DNA of 37,935 nt from positions 40,001 to 77,935 of the forward strand of contig ADNK01002063.1 of the NCBI GenBank assembly GCA_000320545.1, written 5' to 3'. A program made the translations under genes and the position numbers. Each line of letters opens with the position of its first letter. The first letter of the stretch is position 1. Origin of the DNA: Bigelowiella natans CCMP2755 (Eukaryota; Cercozoa; Chlorarachniophyceae). Positions 20,861-31,784 of the stretch are shown piece by piece. The notes under the pieces are model-generated. The model saw only the letters and a list, made by a program, of their open reading frames with translations, searched no databases and was not told where the DNA came from.

Positions 20861-22589
20861 CTATTTCTTCTTAATCGCAGAGCCGATTTTTGTGGTCACC
20901 CATGATGTGAACTCTGCATAACTGAGCCGGCCATCTTTGTTCACATCCGCAGCCTTGATGATAGCAGACAATTGACTCGGGCTGACATTTCGTAGTCCTA
21001 CTCTTGGTAGGATTCTCTGAACTTCATCGGGATCCAGCAATCCATTCTTGTCCGCATCAGCCTTTGCGAATTTACTGGACAAATCTTTCATGTCGATTTT
21101 AGCCAAACTGGCTATCCAAGAATTCGGTAATTCTGCTCGACTGCATTGGTTCTCACCTTTCAAATCGATCACCACAGTAACCATTTAGGCAGGCTCTAGA
21201 AAATATAGTGCGAGCATAACAAAAACAAAGCAACAACTCAAACCGTACCTTTGATCCCGAAAGCATCCTCCACCATTTTATAGGCAATTGGATCGAACCC
21301 CTTCAGCTCGCAGTGAATATATGGAAAGTAATCGTTTCGGAAACGACGTGAGGAGAAGAATGCTTCGCAGGCTTCAGCAAAATACTCTGCGCTATTGTTT
21401 GCAGCGTAGTGTTTGGCATTCGAACTCCTGCCATCTCTTTCAGACGTCGCGTATTTACCTGTCTTCATCGCCTTTGCATAGGCTTCATCAACTATTTTTT
21501 GTACATGTCGGCGTCTGTAGTTGTGATAAGCATGGCATAGTTCATGAAGTAAGATTGAAGGCTGGTTCCATCCTAGATAGTGGCTGCAATTTAGGATTTC
21601 CACTCCGCCCGCCTTCTCCGGCATCTGGTCGTGTGCGATAAGCCATGACCCGGCACCTGACCAGTGACACCAAGCTCCTCTTTGCTCCTTTCCCTGTGCA
21701 CTTGAGCTAATGTTAATCCAAATCGGCGCGCGCTCTTGGAGGCCTTTGGTAGCACGTTTGGGCATTACCCTTAAAATCTCTGCCGTGTCGCCGTGTAGCT
21801 TTTCCTCAAGGCCAAGGCTCGATGCGAAAGCTCCTTTCTCGATGTAGAATTTGAATCCATTGATGTTGTGAGCCTCGTAGATCTTTCCCTTAGCGTTACG
21901 GTTACCATGGACGACTTCACCGGTGGGGGTCTTACTGGCTGAGGCGCCGGTCTTTGTGTCTCCAGCGTTTTGACAAACAACGACATTGTGGACGCGTCTT
22001 TTATTGATCTGCCGGTTTAGTGAGTCATGCATTGGAGTCGGCGCTTTAGTCGATGAATATACTGGACCTGGCAATTCAGAAAAAATAAGAGGGACGATAA
22101 TGTATTATTAGGTGAAGAAAGCTCACCTGTTGCAAGGTATGAGAACCACCCTTTAGCCTTTGATACGCCTATGGCGACACAATTCGCGTCCTTTATCCAA
22201 ACTGAAACCTTTTCATCTTCTTTGGGGAGCGCTTTTGTTTTAATACAGAATCCATTGGATCCCAGTTCGGTTGCCTTTGCGATCGCTCGACGGACAGTCA
22301 TCCTCCCAACATGCATGTCTCCCCCAGATACAAGGTATCCATTCTTTACTTCATAAGATATCTTATAAGTCCACCAATCTGCATTTTTAAATACCTTTTT
22401 CGCCACGCATTGATCATCTTTGATGAACACGTCCACTTTGTCACCTGGTGTTGCAGTTTTCGACTTGAAGCAGAACCCCGTCGCTCCAAGCGAGCTGGCC
22501 TTCTTAAAGGCCTCCGAAAGGCTCATTTTACCGGTAGCTAAGTCACCTCCGGAGGCTAAGTATCCATTCAATGCCTTCCAAAAGCTCAT
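20861..22589 (-). CDS. Mosaic CON-13-like metallopeptidase with EF-hands
   Basis: Four exons fit in phase: 22589-22127, 22067-21249, 21193-21157 and 21107-20861, giving about 521 residues. Residues 1-140 hold two copies of a repeat of about 65 residues, seen as GYLASGGDLATGKMSLSEAF and GYLVSGGDMHVGRMTVRRAI, each followed by GFC(F/I)K and a V..(F/W)IKD strand. The middle has a gluzincin-type zinc site: HELCHAYH (about residue 327), then NSAEYFAEACEAFFS, whose Glu would be the third ligand, and a following FRNDYFPYI....DP. This arrangement resembles fungal conidiation protein CON-13 and related secreted peptidases. The last 80 residues carry two EF-hand loops, DADKNGLLDPDE and DVNKDGRLSYAE, with calcium ligands intact. 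I see no signal peptide. Introns are 59, 55 and 49 nt. The joining of the EF-hand exons is an inference: without it, the peptidase would stop at 21238 and the EF-hands would be a separate small gene starting at 21184. Confidence 0.7.
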
Positions 22590-25570
22590 GGTACACTGTT
22601 CGGAGAGGGGGAGATAAGACCAAAAGTATCAACCGGTAATAAACTTACTAAACGATTATAAATTCATTGTCGCAGGACGAAAATCTACAGGATTTTATCA
22701 AATTCTGTCTCTTGGAAAAAAAATGGCTCCGAACCCTCGGACGACCCGACCGGCGTGGATCATCGTGTAGATAGAGCCTTTAGGAAGTTCCTACCTAGAT
22801 TAGATGCTTTGCATCGCCACCATATTGCTGCTAGTTACATTGTTCCACAATAGCTAGATCATCATTTTCAAAACCCAGTTGGTTTCACCACTAGACCAGT
22901 TAGTCCTGCTCGGGCACTTGCATGCTGCACAGCACGTGGCATGCACATGGGGGTTTAACGCCGAAAGTCACCTACGAGAAGGCGAAGTTATTGTACCCTG
23001 AAATATTCTACTTCTCAATGTAATAATAGCCTAGCATGATATTCGACCGGTTAGACCTGAGTGCACGTGTGCACGTGCTGGCGTGCAGCGTGCTAGCGTG
23101 CTGTGCAAACAGTCAAGCATGATGACATGCACAAGTCTGCTACACAATGTGCCATCATTGTTGTCATTGTGAAATGCTTGAACATTTAATACTTTAATAA
23201 AAATACAACTCAAACCGAATCACAGTCAACATCATACTTGCATTCCATGCGCTGCGCGCTGCAAGTTCGAAGCATGCAGCTTGCATGGATTCTGCTTGCC
23301 AATGCGATGCATGCTGAAAAAAAGCGATGAGCGCATGCACATGGCTAGCTGGTATGATGAACAATGAACAATGATAAAAAACTATATTTCCAAAATGTTA
23401 CAAGACATTTGCAGTGCACGAAACGCAGTGCCTCGAACTAGCTTCATCAGTTGTGAGGACTGTGACTAGTGAACTAGATGACAGGCACAGCAACATGTCA
23501 TGTGTGTAAGACACAGCAACATGACACATGCAACACATGTATGACACATTGCATGTCCATCATCTAGCAGGATTTTTTGAATGCTGACATGATCTAGCCA
23601 TTGTGTCAGCATCATGGTTGCAGCAACAGCACGTGTGATGCACACACGATGTTGCACGTGCAACACAGAAACGCAAACAGATGAAACTTGAGCGCTGCAG
23701 CCGCTGCATTGCACAGCGGCATTGGGATGACCATTCAAAAAATTTTGACATTTCATCACATCCGTCTCATGTGCAACACGTGCATGACATTGCAATGCTG
23801 TGGATGCAGTGTGGAGGGAAATGTGGGCAGTGACGCAGTGACTGTCCTTCTCATTCCCAAGTGTTGTCCTTCCCCAGAGCCGTTTAGAGTTACGTGTCTG
23901 CCATCTTTTGCTCGCACACTGTTCGATGCTGAGCAACTAGCAGTAGTGAGAGTTCATTCACACAGTGGTTCCGCTGTTGAAGGGTTCTGCCAGCAAGAAC
24001 ATGCTGGTGCACCTCTGCCGGCTTGTGTCTGTGCATTCACCTCTGCCTGCCGGCTTGTGTCCATGCATGAGCTATCTGCGCTCTGCTTGTGATGTTCTTG
24101 TCACATTTGCGACATGAATGTGCACCCGTACAACCCGCCACTGATGATGATGTGGGGACGTCATGCTAGCATGATCTACGGCGTAGCTTTGCAATTCCGC
24201 GACGACTGTCACATGCGCAAGCTAGTCTCCTCTGGTCTACGTTTGGATTTGGAGAGACTCACGAGTGGTCTCTGTTCAAGTTCCAACACTTTTGCACTTT
24301 GTTGAGACTTGACGACACAAAAATGAACACATGTCCGAAGGGTGCTGCAAATTCATCCCTTTGGTGTGAGGAGAAAATGCCTGAATTGCAAATTTTGAAA
24401 TTTTGCTAGATTGAAAAAATTGAAAATGAAATTTTTGGTTTCAGCAAAATTTCGTTATTTGGAAATGTTTGTTTGAATTTTTTTGAAAAAGAGAAATTTG
24501 GTCAATTTCTCCTCATGCTGAAGGGACAAATCTGCAGTGCCCCCCCAAATGAAAATTGGAAAAAACGGAGAATTGAAGAACTTTGTGTCATTATGTTTCA
24601 CGCCATTGGCGGTCGTGATGATTTTGTTGTCATTGCTTGCACCTCACACAACTGCATGGTCAGCACGTTGCATGTTCTCTAGTTCTGACCACTGGACCAT
24701 GCTAGCTTGGCGCAGCCGGGTGAACTCGATTGCAATCACATTTAGACATGGCTAGATGGCTCTGCTTTGCAAAAATTGGCATGGTCAGAGCGTCACACTG
24801 CTGTGTCACTCATCATTCAAGCTCGATGCAATCACGTACTAGCGTCGTTGCACATGTCTGTGCAGATATGCGCATTTGCATCATTGAACGTGCATGCACG
24901 TGTGTGCAGATTTTGCACAGCTAGACAGCCACATTTCTAGATTGCTAGATTGCACTTGGGATGACAGTTTGAAGAAATGCAATCATTTCATTGCATCTGT
25001 TTGGCTGTCTCATGCTCGCGTGCATGTGGATTGTGTGTTCACAGTTCAGTGCACATTGCAACGCCATGGCTTACCTTGCGAGCTACAGTGTACTAAAATG
25101 CAAGATGAACAACGCAGCCCGCAAATTCACAGGAAAAGCCATATCGAAACTTAGAGACTCATGAGTACTTAGTCTTACGCTTGCTAGCTACTCCGCGCTG
25201 CAATACCTTAAGGCAATGCAATTGGCTATATACGTACGATGTGTACAATATGGATACTACATTGTACTCTCACTATGAACATGTAGCGACACATGTAATG
25301 GTCCCAAAGTAACTAATTTTGAGGAAGTCGAACATTCAATTAGAATTAGGCATGATATGTTCCATGCCCCAAAAAGTAAGTGTATTAAAAATGTGTATAT
25401 TTATGTAAATGGACATGCACGTGGAAGAACTGTTTCTTCGAAGAAATTCGCAAGTGTGTAGCTAGGTAGGCGCATGTATACTGTAATAGATTGTATCGAT
25501 TGTCATTCTAAACAATAAAAGGCATAATTCAACTTGTTTCTTCACATTTCTGTGCGTTTACTTCGATGTA
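22590..25570. other. 3-kb gene-free repeat-rich spacer
   Basis: No gene is supported. The sequence is full of TGCACG, GCATG and GCTAGC words, with inverted repeats such as the CATGCTAGCATG palindrome at 24162-24173 and a TGCACGTGTGCACGTGC stretch near 23063-23079. Open frames (for example 23688-24092 plus and 23466-23936 minus) overlap on both strands and have no domains. An AT-rich part at 24360-24500 breaks the pattern. The right end (25200-25570) loses the GCATG character and leads to the 3' end of the next gene. Confidence 0.6.
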
Positions 25571-26413
25571 TCATTTGCTCATCTTTTCGAATATATTCCC
25601 AGCAACGATAAGATGGTGCTTCCCTAGCTCTGACAGAATGATACCTGGATTATGTGGACAACAACACGCAGTTAGCATAGTAGTTCATCTGCGGCACAGC
25701 TGAACAAACCTGGGCCTGCTTTCATGAATACTTCCTTCGTCACCCTTCCGTCTGGAGAAAACTTACTATGAACAGCCTTTGTAACATATAGGTCAATATT
25801 GAATTGCAATGTACGCTTGCTGGTTGCTACCTTGATATTCGTGATGTTGGTATAGAAATCAGACGCCACTGTGAATGCCGTGAATATGGTCGTTTTCATA
25901 ACAGCGATAGATGCAGTGGTGACGGATCTATTGATATTTCAAAATGTACAGTGCCCTCATGATTTGGATGTATCAATAAGAATGAAATTACGAAGTGAGA
26001 CTGAACTTCGGATGTTTAGTTTCACCTTTCCATAAATCCCATTCTTTTATATTCGGGAGTTGATTGATACAACTGGAGGCCCTTCTTGTAAATCGCCTCT
26101 CCAGCTTTCTGGGGTGGGTATAGAAAGCACACCGTGCAAAAAGAAATATGCATGAATTTATGCTGGTCTCCGTGCAAATTTACATTTAGAACTGGAGAGT
26201 AAGTATCAATTTGTGAACGACACGCACCTTTTGTATTTGCACTATATCGCGAAACAATCTCTGCAGGTGGAAGGGATCCATCAAGGCGTCTGCTTTGCCC
26301 ACATACCCTTCGAAAATGTCACCGAAGTTCTCGCTGCTCATTTTCCCATCTTCTACAGCACTTTTTAGCGCAGACTCAAGAGCAAGCTTCCTGTCGGAAA
26401 GTGCAAGATTCAT
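25571..26413 (-). CDS. Unrecognised 186-residue protein
   Basis: Four exons fit in phase with GT-AG borders: 26413-26228, 26108-26026, 25927-25710 and 25644-25571, giving 186 residues and a TGA stop. I do not recognise the family. Visible features: an N-terminal helical stretch with VEDGKMSSENFGDIFEGYVG, which loosely recalls an EF-hand-like helix-loop-helix but lacks the calcium ligands; a charged KKGLQLYQSTPEYKRM block; a middle part rich in Thr, Ile and Val (TTIFTAFTVASDFYTNITNI) suggesting strands; and a Lys-rich end. No signal peptide or clear membrane span is seen. Introns are 119, 98 and 65 nt. It is transcribed away from the kinase-ankyrin gene, with 337 bp between start codons. Confidence 0.65.
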
Positions 26414-26750
26414 GAGTCAAGGTGATCTTTGAAGCGACCCCGAAATGAAATCGCGCGTGGAACGACACAAGGAAAGTTAAGAAAGCTTAGCCTGTGGAAC
26501 CCACCCTTTCGAAGCTCCCATTTTACGGCTCTACAATTTTCAACGCCCCTTTTGCTTTCAAGTTTGGTAAAGGATGGCAACGGAGCGATGGGAAGAATTG
26601 CAAAGGACTATGGAGACGCTGTTTACTGTAAATTTGATGCGATTTTCTACGTGCGACTAGGGCATTCTCGGGAGAGTTTCCACGTAATCGCAGTACAATG
26701 TAACTGTGAAAATGGAGCTGATTAGAGAATGTTGAGAGGGGGAGGCGGCC
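26414..26750. promoter_or_regulatory. Divergent intergenic region
   Basis: 337 bp separate the start codons of the unknown 186-residue protein (minus) and the kinase-ankyrin gene (plus). It presumably carries both promoters. I see no clear TATA box or other known motif. Open frames in it mirror each other on both strands and are not called. Confidence 0.4.
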
Positions 26751-29543
26751 ATGGACCCTTCTTATCGCAACTGCGTCCCGGACAGCATTCATAATGCTCA
26801 ACCTTCCCAGGAGCAAAAACGTATCAATTTCGACTCAAATCGCAGATTACGTGATTCTCAACAAGCTACCGCAAAGGTCACATCTCACGAAGATGTGATG
26901 GAGAAGGGCAGCACGGACCCTTATCGTAACTACGTCCCAGTCAGCATTCGTAATGCTCAGCAAAAACATATTGATTCCAACTCAAATCGCACAGTACACT
27001 ACTCCGATTCTAACGATAAGGCTGCCAGTACGCTTATTCCCGGGGAACCATTCGCTTCTTTGGAAGAGCAGTTGAGAAGGGAAAACGAGAAGCTTCAGTT
27101 GGAAATTCAGGCTCTCAAACATGAAAACAAGGCTCTACGACAAGAAAATATGACTCTAAAAAAAATAAAAAGGATGTCAATTTCACCATGGATAGTGAGG
27201 ACGACGAGGTTATGGCAAACATACGGTACCGGGCTAAGATTTACACATCAGTCAATCACTCCGCTAAAGTGAACCAAAAAAAGACGGAGATAGGCAAACA
27301 ATTCATGCTGAAGTTCTCGGACTTCAAAAGAGTTAGGTCAATCGGACATGGCAACTTTGCCGAGGCATACAAGGTGTCCTTTTGGGACGATAGTAAAAAA
27401 CATTATGTGTTGAAGGTACCAATAACAAAGGAGGCCAGTTTGAACGAATTCAAAAATGAGATGATGGGGTTGATGAATGCCCAGGGCCAGGAAAATATCC
27501 TCAAGTTCATTGGCATTGTCTCCTCTCCAGATGGTCGAGATTGCTTTGTAACTGAATTTTGTAAAGTAGGAAGTCTCGACAAGCTCCATCACAAAGTCGA
27601 TCTGACCCAACCAGAAAAATTCTGGAAAATTGCTATGGGGATTGCGGCAGGACTACAGCACCTTCATCATAATCACTACATCCACCGAGACATTGCTTGT
27701 CGTAACATCTTGATGACAGAAAATATGGAGGTTCGCATATCTGTTTTTGGATTGATTGTGCATGCTCCTACGGGAGCGTACGAGAGCAAATTCGAAGAAG
27801 AGCTCCCTTGGCCATGGATGTCTCCCGAGACTTTAGCGTCACGCAACAGAATATTCAAATCCAACTCGGATATGTGGTCTTTGGGAGTAACCATGTGGGA
27901 GGTACCTGTAGACATAGCATACATGGTATAATTATGCACATAAGCATTGTATGCATGGCATACATTATGCATGTTGCATGCGTTGTATATGTTTTGTCAA
28001 TTGTGGTAGAAGGGTTAGCACAAATTGTTCATCGTCATTCATTCTTAGTGAAATTCCACACGCACTTTACATCACTATTTTTAAATTTGCAAATACTTTG
28101 AGGCCAATTACCAACAATCATTCTGTTTGCATTGGCAAATTGTTTCAAAAAAACACATGGGTGACATGGATATAGCTAAAAATTTGATATGCTGAACACA
28201 AAAGTGAAATGACTATTGGTGTTCACCAAAGAATGTGCAATTGATGACAATAGGTTCTGACGATGGGTGAAAAGCCTTATGGATTCGACCAAAGTTTCAT
28301 ACTGGGCATCATCGAAGGAAAGGTGACTCTGGATGTTCCCAAGAAATGGGAGGGAACATCGATGCAACGCTATGTCTGTGCAATATTCAAAAAAGACATC
28401 GTGGATTACTCACATCCTCTGATGTGGGCACTGAGAAACGATGATTTCGAGACCGCAAAGTTCTTGATCGAAGAAAGGGCAAATCTTGAGGTGGGAGATC
28501 ATGACAACATCACCACTCTCATGTGGGCAAGTCGGAGATGCAGGACCAACACGGCGAAATTCTTAATTGAAAATGGAGCAAACTTGGAGGCGAGAGATGA
28601 CAATGGCCAAACCCCTCTCCTCTGGGCAAGCAATTCGACCCATTGGGACGAGGGCATTGACACGGCAAAGCTTCTGATCGAGAAGAGGGCAAATCTGGAG
28701 GCGAAAGATCGTGATGGTGGCATGACCCCTCTCCTCCGGGCAGTTTCCAATGGATTGAGGAACAACGCCAAGCTCTTCATTGAGAAGGGGGCTAACCTCG
28801 AGGCGAAAGATCACAATGGGTACACCGCTCTCCTCTGGGCAATCGAAACGGAGACGACCGACGTAGCAAAGCTATTGATTGAGAAGGGAGCAAACATTGA
28901 GGCTGAAGATGACAGGGGCATCACCCCTCTCATCTTGGTGAGCAACACTGACGCGACAGACGTCGCAAAGCTGTTGATTGAGAAGGGAGCAAACATTGAG
29001 GCAAAAGATGACTGTGGCCAAACCCCTCTCATGCACACAATCATTGCTTTCAAGCCCTACATCGCCGAGCTCTTGATCGAGAAGGGGGCAGATCTAGAAG
29101 CGAAAGACGATCAAAGCATGACCGCTCTCATCCATGCTTGCAAGGACATCGGCGACCCCAACACAGCAAGAATGTTGATCGAGAAAAAAGCAAACCTGGA
29201 GGTGAAAGACAACTATGGCAAGACCCCTCTCATGTGGGCAAGTGAAGGCACTCATGGCGAGACCTGGACCTTGGAGCTCTTGGTGGAGAACGGAGTAAGC
29301 CTGAAGACGAAAGACAACAAAGGCTGCACCTGTCTTCATTGGGCATGTTCGGATGGGGAGACCGACATCGCAGAGCTGTTGATCAAGAAAGGGGCAAACA
29401 TTTTTTCAAAGAATGACAGTGGGAAGACGCCTCTGGAATTAGCTGAGGAAAGAGGCAGAAATCACATGGTGAAATTGCTGAAAAAGCACATCGCCCTGGC
29501 CACGAAACGAAACAACAACAACACTGATTGCATGAATGACTAG
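26751..29543 (+). CDS. Coiled-coil, kinase-like and ankyrin-repeat protein
   Basis: Two exons, 26751-27901 and 28254-29543, joined by a 352-nt GT-AG intron in phase, would encode about 813 residues if the frame break at the A8 run (27158-27165) is bridged. N-terminus: two copies of a motif of about 50 residues (YRNCVPDSIHNAQ and YRNYVPVSIRNAQ), then a leucine-zipper-like coil (LEEQLRRENEKLQLEIQALK). Kinase domain: glycine loop GHGNFAEAYKV, VLKV with the ATP-binding Lys, and HRDIACRN, most like tyrosine kinases and tyrosine-kinase-like kinases. DFG is replaced by VFG (GTT at 27743-27745), SPE stands for APE, and the C-lobe SDMWSLGVTMWE continues in exon 2 with GEKPYGFDQSF. About 11 ankyrin repeats follow (28404-29490), with the consensus AKLLIEKGANLEAKD and TPLLWA. 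Ankyrins bind partner proteins. The lost DFG Asp, which binds magnesium, suggests an impaired kinase. Confidence 0.82.
27150..27172 (+). other. A8 run where the kinase reading frame breaks
   Basis: Upstream, the coiled-coil frame is open through the A8 run (27158-27165). Downstream, the kinase frame is one step back. The upstream frame would continue only to 27272, while the kinase frame closes upstream at about 27122. No GT-AG intron joins the two in phase. One extra A, or a -1 shift during translation, gives a continuous protein. Confidence 0.7.
27902..28253 (+). other. 352-nt intron inside the kinase C-lobe
   Basis: The donor GTACCT follows a codon for Glu in ...TMWE, and the acceptor TTGATGACAATAG precedes a Val codon. 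The phases agree, and both sides match one kinase C-lobe. The intron carries GCATG and ATGCAT words like those of the intergenic spacers. Confidence 0.8.
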
Positions 29544-30748
29544 ATGAGTAAGCAGTGTGGTCAGTTGCTTCAACAAGTGACTCTGTGCTAGTCTGTGGTC
29601 ATCGTCTCCGGTCAACACATGTGCAGAAGGACAAAAAAGAAGCTGTCAATGACATGTTTTTGTCTTCAAACAACAGAAAGAGCATCGTGCACACATCTAG
29701 ACATCGTGCACATCACATGCTAGCATGCATGTGTGTCTGCACATGTCACGCTAGCACGTGTGCGTGTGTCTCGATGAAATGTGGATGCGGGGACGCCTGC
29801 AGTCTGATGAGCGCACATGTCCAAAGCTATGCGATGCAAAGCGAGGAGACATGCAGCACAGTCTAGCAGTGCATGTGCCCCACCTGTTTCTGCACGCTGC
29901 GACACATTGCATGCGTGTTTGTTTCTGGCATTTTCGCCTGATGAAATTGAAATGACTCTGATGTTGCATGCTAGCATGCACGAACGCAGCACATTCGATC
30001 AGAATCAACATTGAGCCCACACAGATGTTCCTATGGATTGCCTCTGAGCTCTCTTCCTTAGCTTTCCTGCTCCATGTGCTACTATGCTAATCTAGTAACA
30101 ATAGACATGTAATGTCACATGTCCATGATGCTAGCATGCGCCTGCACCGCGCACCGTCCACGTAAATCTATAGCAACTTCTAACAGTTGAGTTGGTCTCT
30201 GATCTCATGCATGTGGGCCATCGTATCTAACCATGGCAGTGTCGCAGTGCACGCCAGCAGCACTAGAGCACGTCAGCTAGTCGGGCGGGCGCCATGGCAC
30301 GGAGTGAGTGCACAAGTACGACATGATTGGCCACCCTGCATGTGCCGCTAGTCGCACACCCGCGTTTGCTCTGCTACACCGATTACATCGATGCTGCTGA
30401 CACTAGGCACACGGCAAGGACGTTCGACAAATGCAAGGACCGAAGGCATTCCTGCAGCCATGCCCGTGGTGCCGTTGCTCAACAAAACTGTCGGCACAGT
30501 AACATGTGTCTGCTGTTGGACAACTTCAAATCACACCTCTTAGTCTTGATGCTTAGTGTGTGCCCCTCGCGATGCACTCACACCGTCAGATGCGCATCTG
30601 TGCCACTGAACTCTCTATCTATCAAACCTTCGTGAAGACTCTAACTCTAGAAAGCACTAAATCCTAGCGCATCCCCATATGAAAATGCACCCTTCAATGT
30701 TGTTTTATGAGAGCCCAGCCTTTACGCGATGAAATACTTATCTGGCCT
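29544..30748. other. Repeat-rich spacer with CATGCTAGCATG palindromes
   Basis: No gene is supported between the ends of the kinase-ankyrin gene and the PH-domain gene. GCTAGC-centred palindromes recur at 29716-29727, 29967-29978 and 30128-30137. Several overlapping frames on both strands lack domains. Confidence 0.6.
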
Positions 30749-31726
30749 TCAACGTAACATCGTACCTAGTTGGTGAACCAAAAAATGAGTTTGTTTATCT
30801 TTCTGATAATCTTTCTGATAATCAAGCGACAATCGAATTGTTTTCCAAATCAATCTTTTTGAAATTAATGATCCCAGAATCGTAACAGATACGCTAATCT
30901 CTTCCATTACATGATCAATCCATATATCTGGTGCTCGAAAGCAAAGCATACTGCCTTCCTCCTCTTGCCCCCCCCCCTCCATCTCCAACTTCTTCTTTGC
31001 TTCAGCTTCCATTAGACTCATGGTTAAGTTGCTCATAAACACCTCTGTAACCAAATTCAACGGGTAAGAAAGGAAGAAAATATTTGATTTCAGAGCCAAA
31101 TTATTCTTCAGTATAAGAGTTGTTTCACTCATTTCCGTTCACTGTATACTTGCGCACACATACACAGTGTGTGTGTGTGTGTGTGTGTGTTAATACCATA
31201 GAATAAATATTGAAATAAGTTCATGGATATGGAATACTTTGTTTGAGGCCAGCTTTCTCTTCATCCTTCTGCTCCCCATTATTCGTTAGCGTCTCCTTCT
31301 CAAGCGTGAGATTAAGGGTCAATGCCTGTAAATCCAGCTTCGTGATCGACGCCAGCGGACATGGCCACCACACATAAATAAATTAGCGCAACACATCCCT
31401 CTGCACAAACAATTGTTGGCTCTCAATTCACATCATCATCATCGTTATAGAATTATACAGGGTTGCTCCTTGTTCTACGATGAGTAAGTCCTTTCGCCGA
31501 TGATCCAGCTGACGGTTGGACAACGGCAGGAGGCTGCAGAGCAACAATCAGATGGCCTTCACTTATAGCCTGATTTTGATTGAAATGACATAAGTCGTGT
31601 GCATCATACTGTTCATAACATAACAACTGGCCCAAGCTCCAAACACCATCACCAATCTTGGCATCATCAGTATCGTTTTAATCATCGCTGTTTGTTTCGA
31701 ATATGTGCTTTTTTATGGTAACAATT

Positions 31727-31784
<58 letters not shown>

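Noticed and set aside
23466-24092. Overlapping open frames of 134-156 codons on both strands
   Set aside because: They mirror each other in repeat-rich spacer and carry no recognisable domain.
28499-29339. Several minus-strand frames of 80-93 codons with repeated motifs
   Set aside because: They are reverse-strand shadows of the ankyrin repeats, and the repetition comes from the plus-strand gene.
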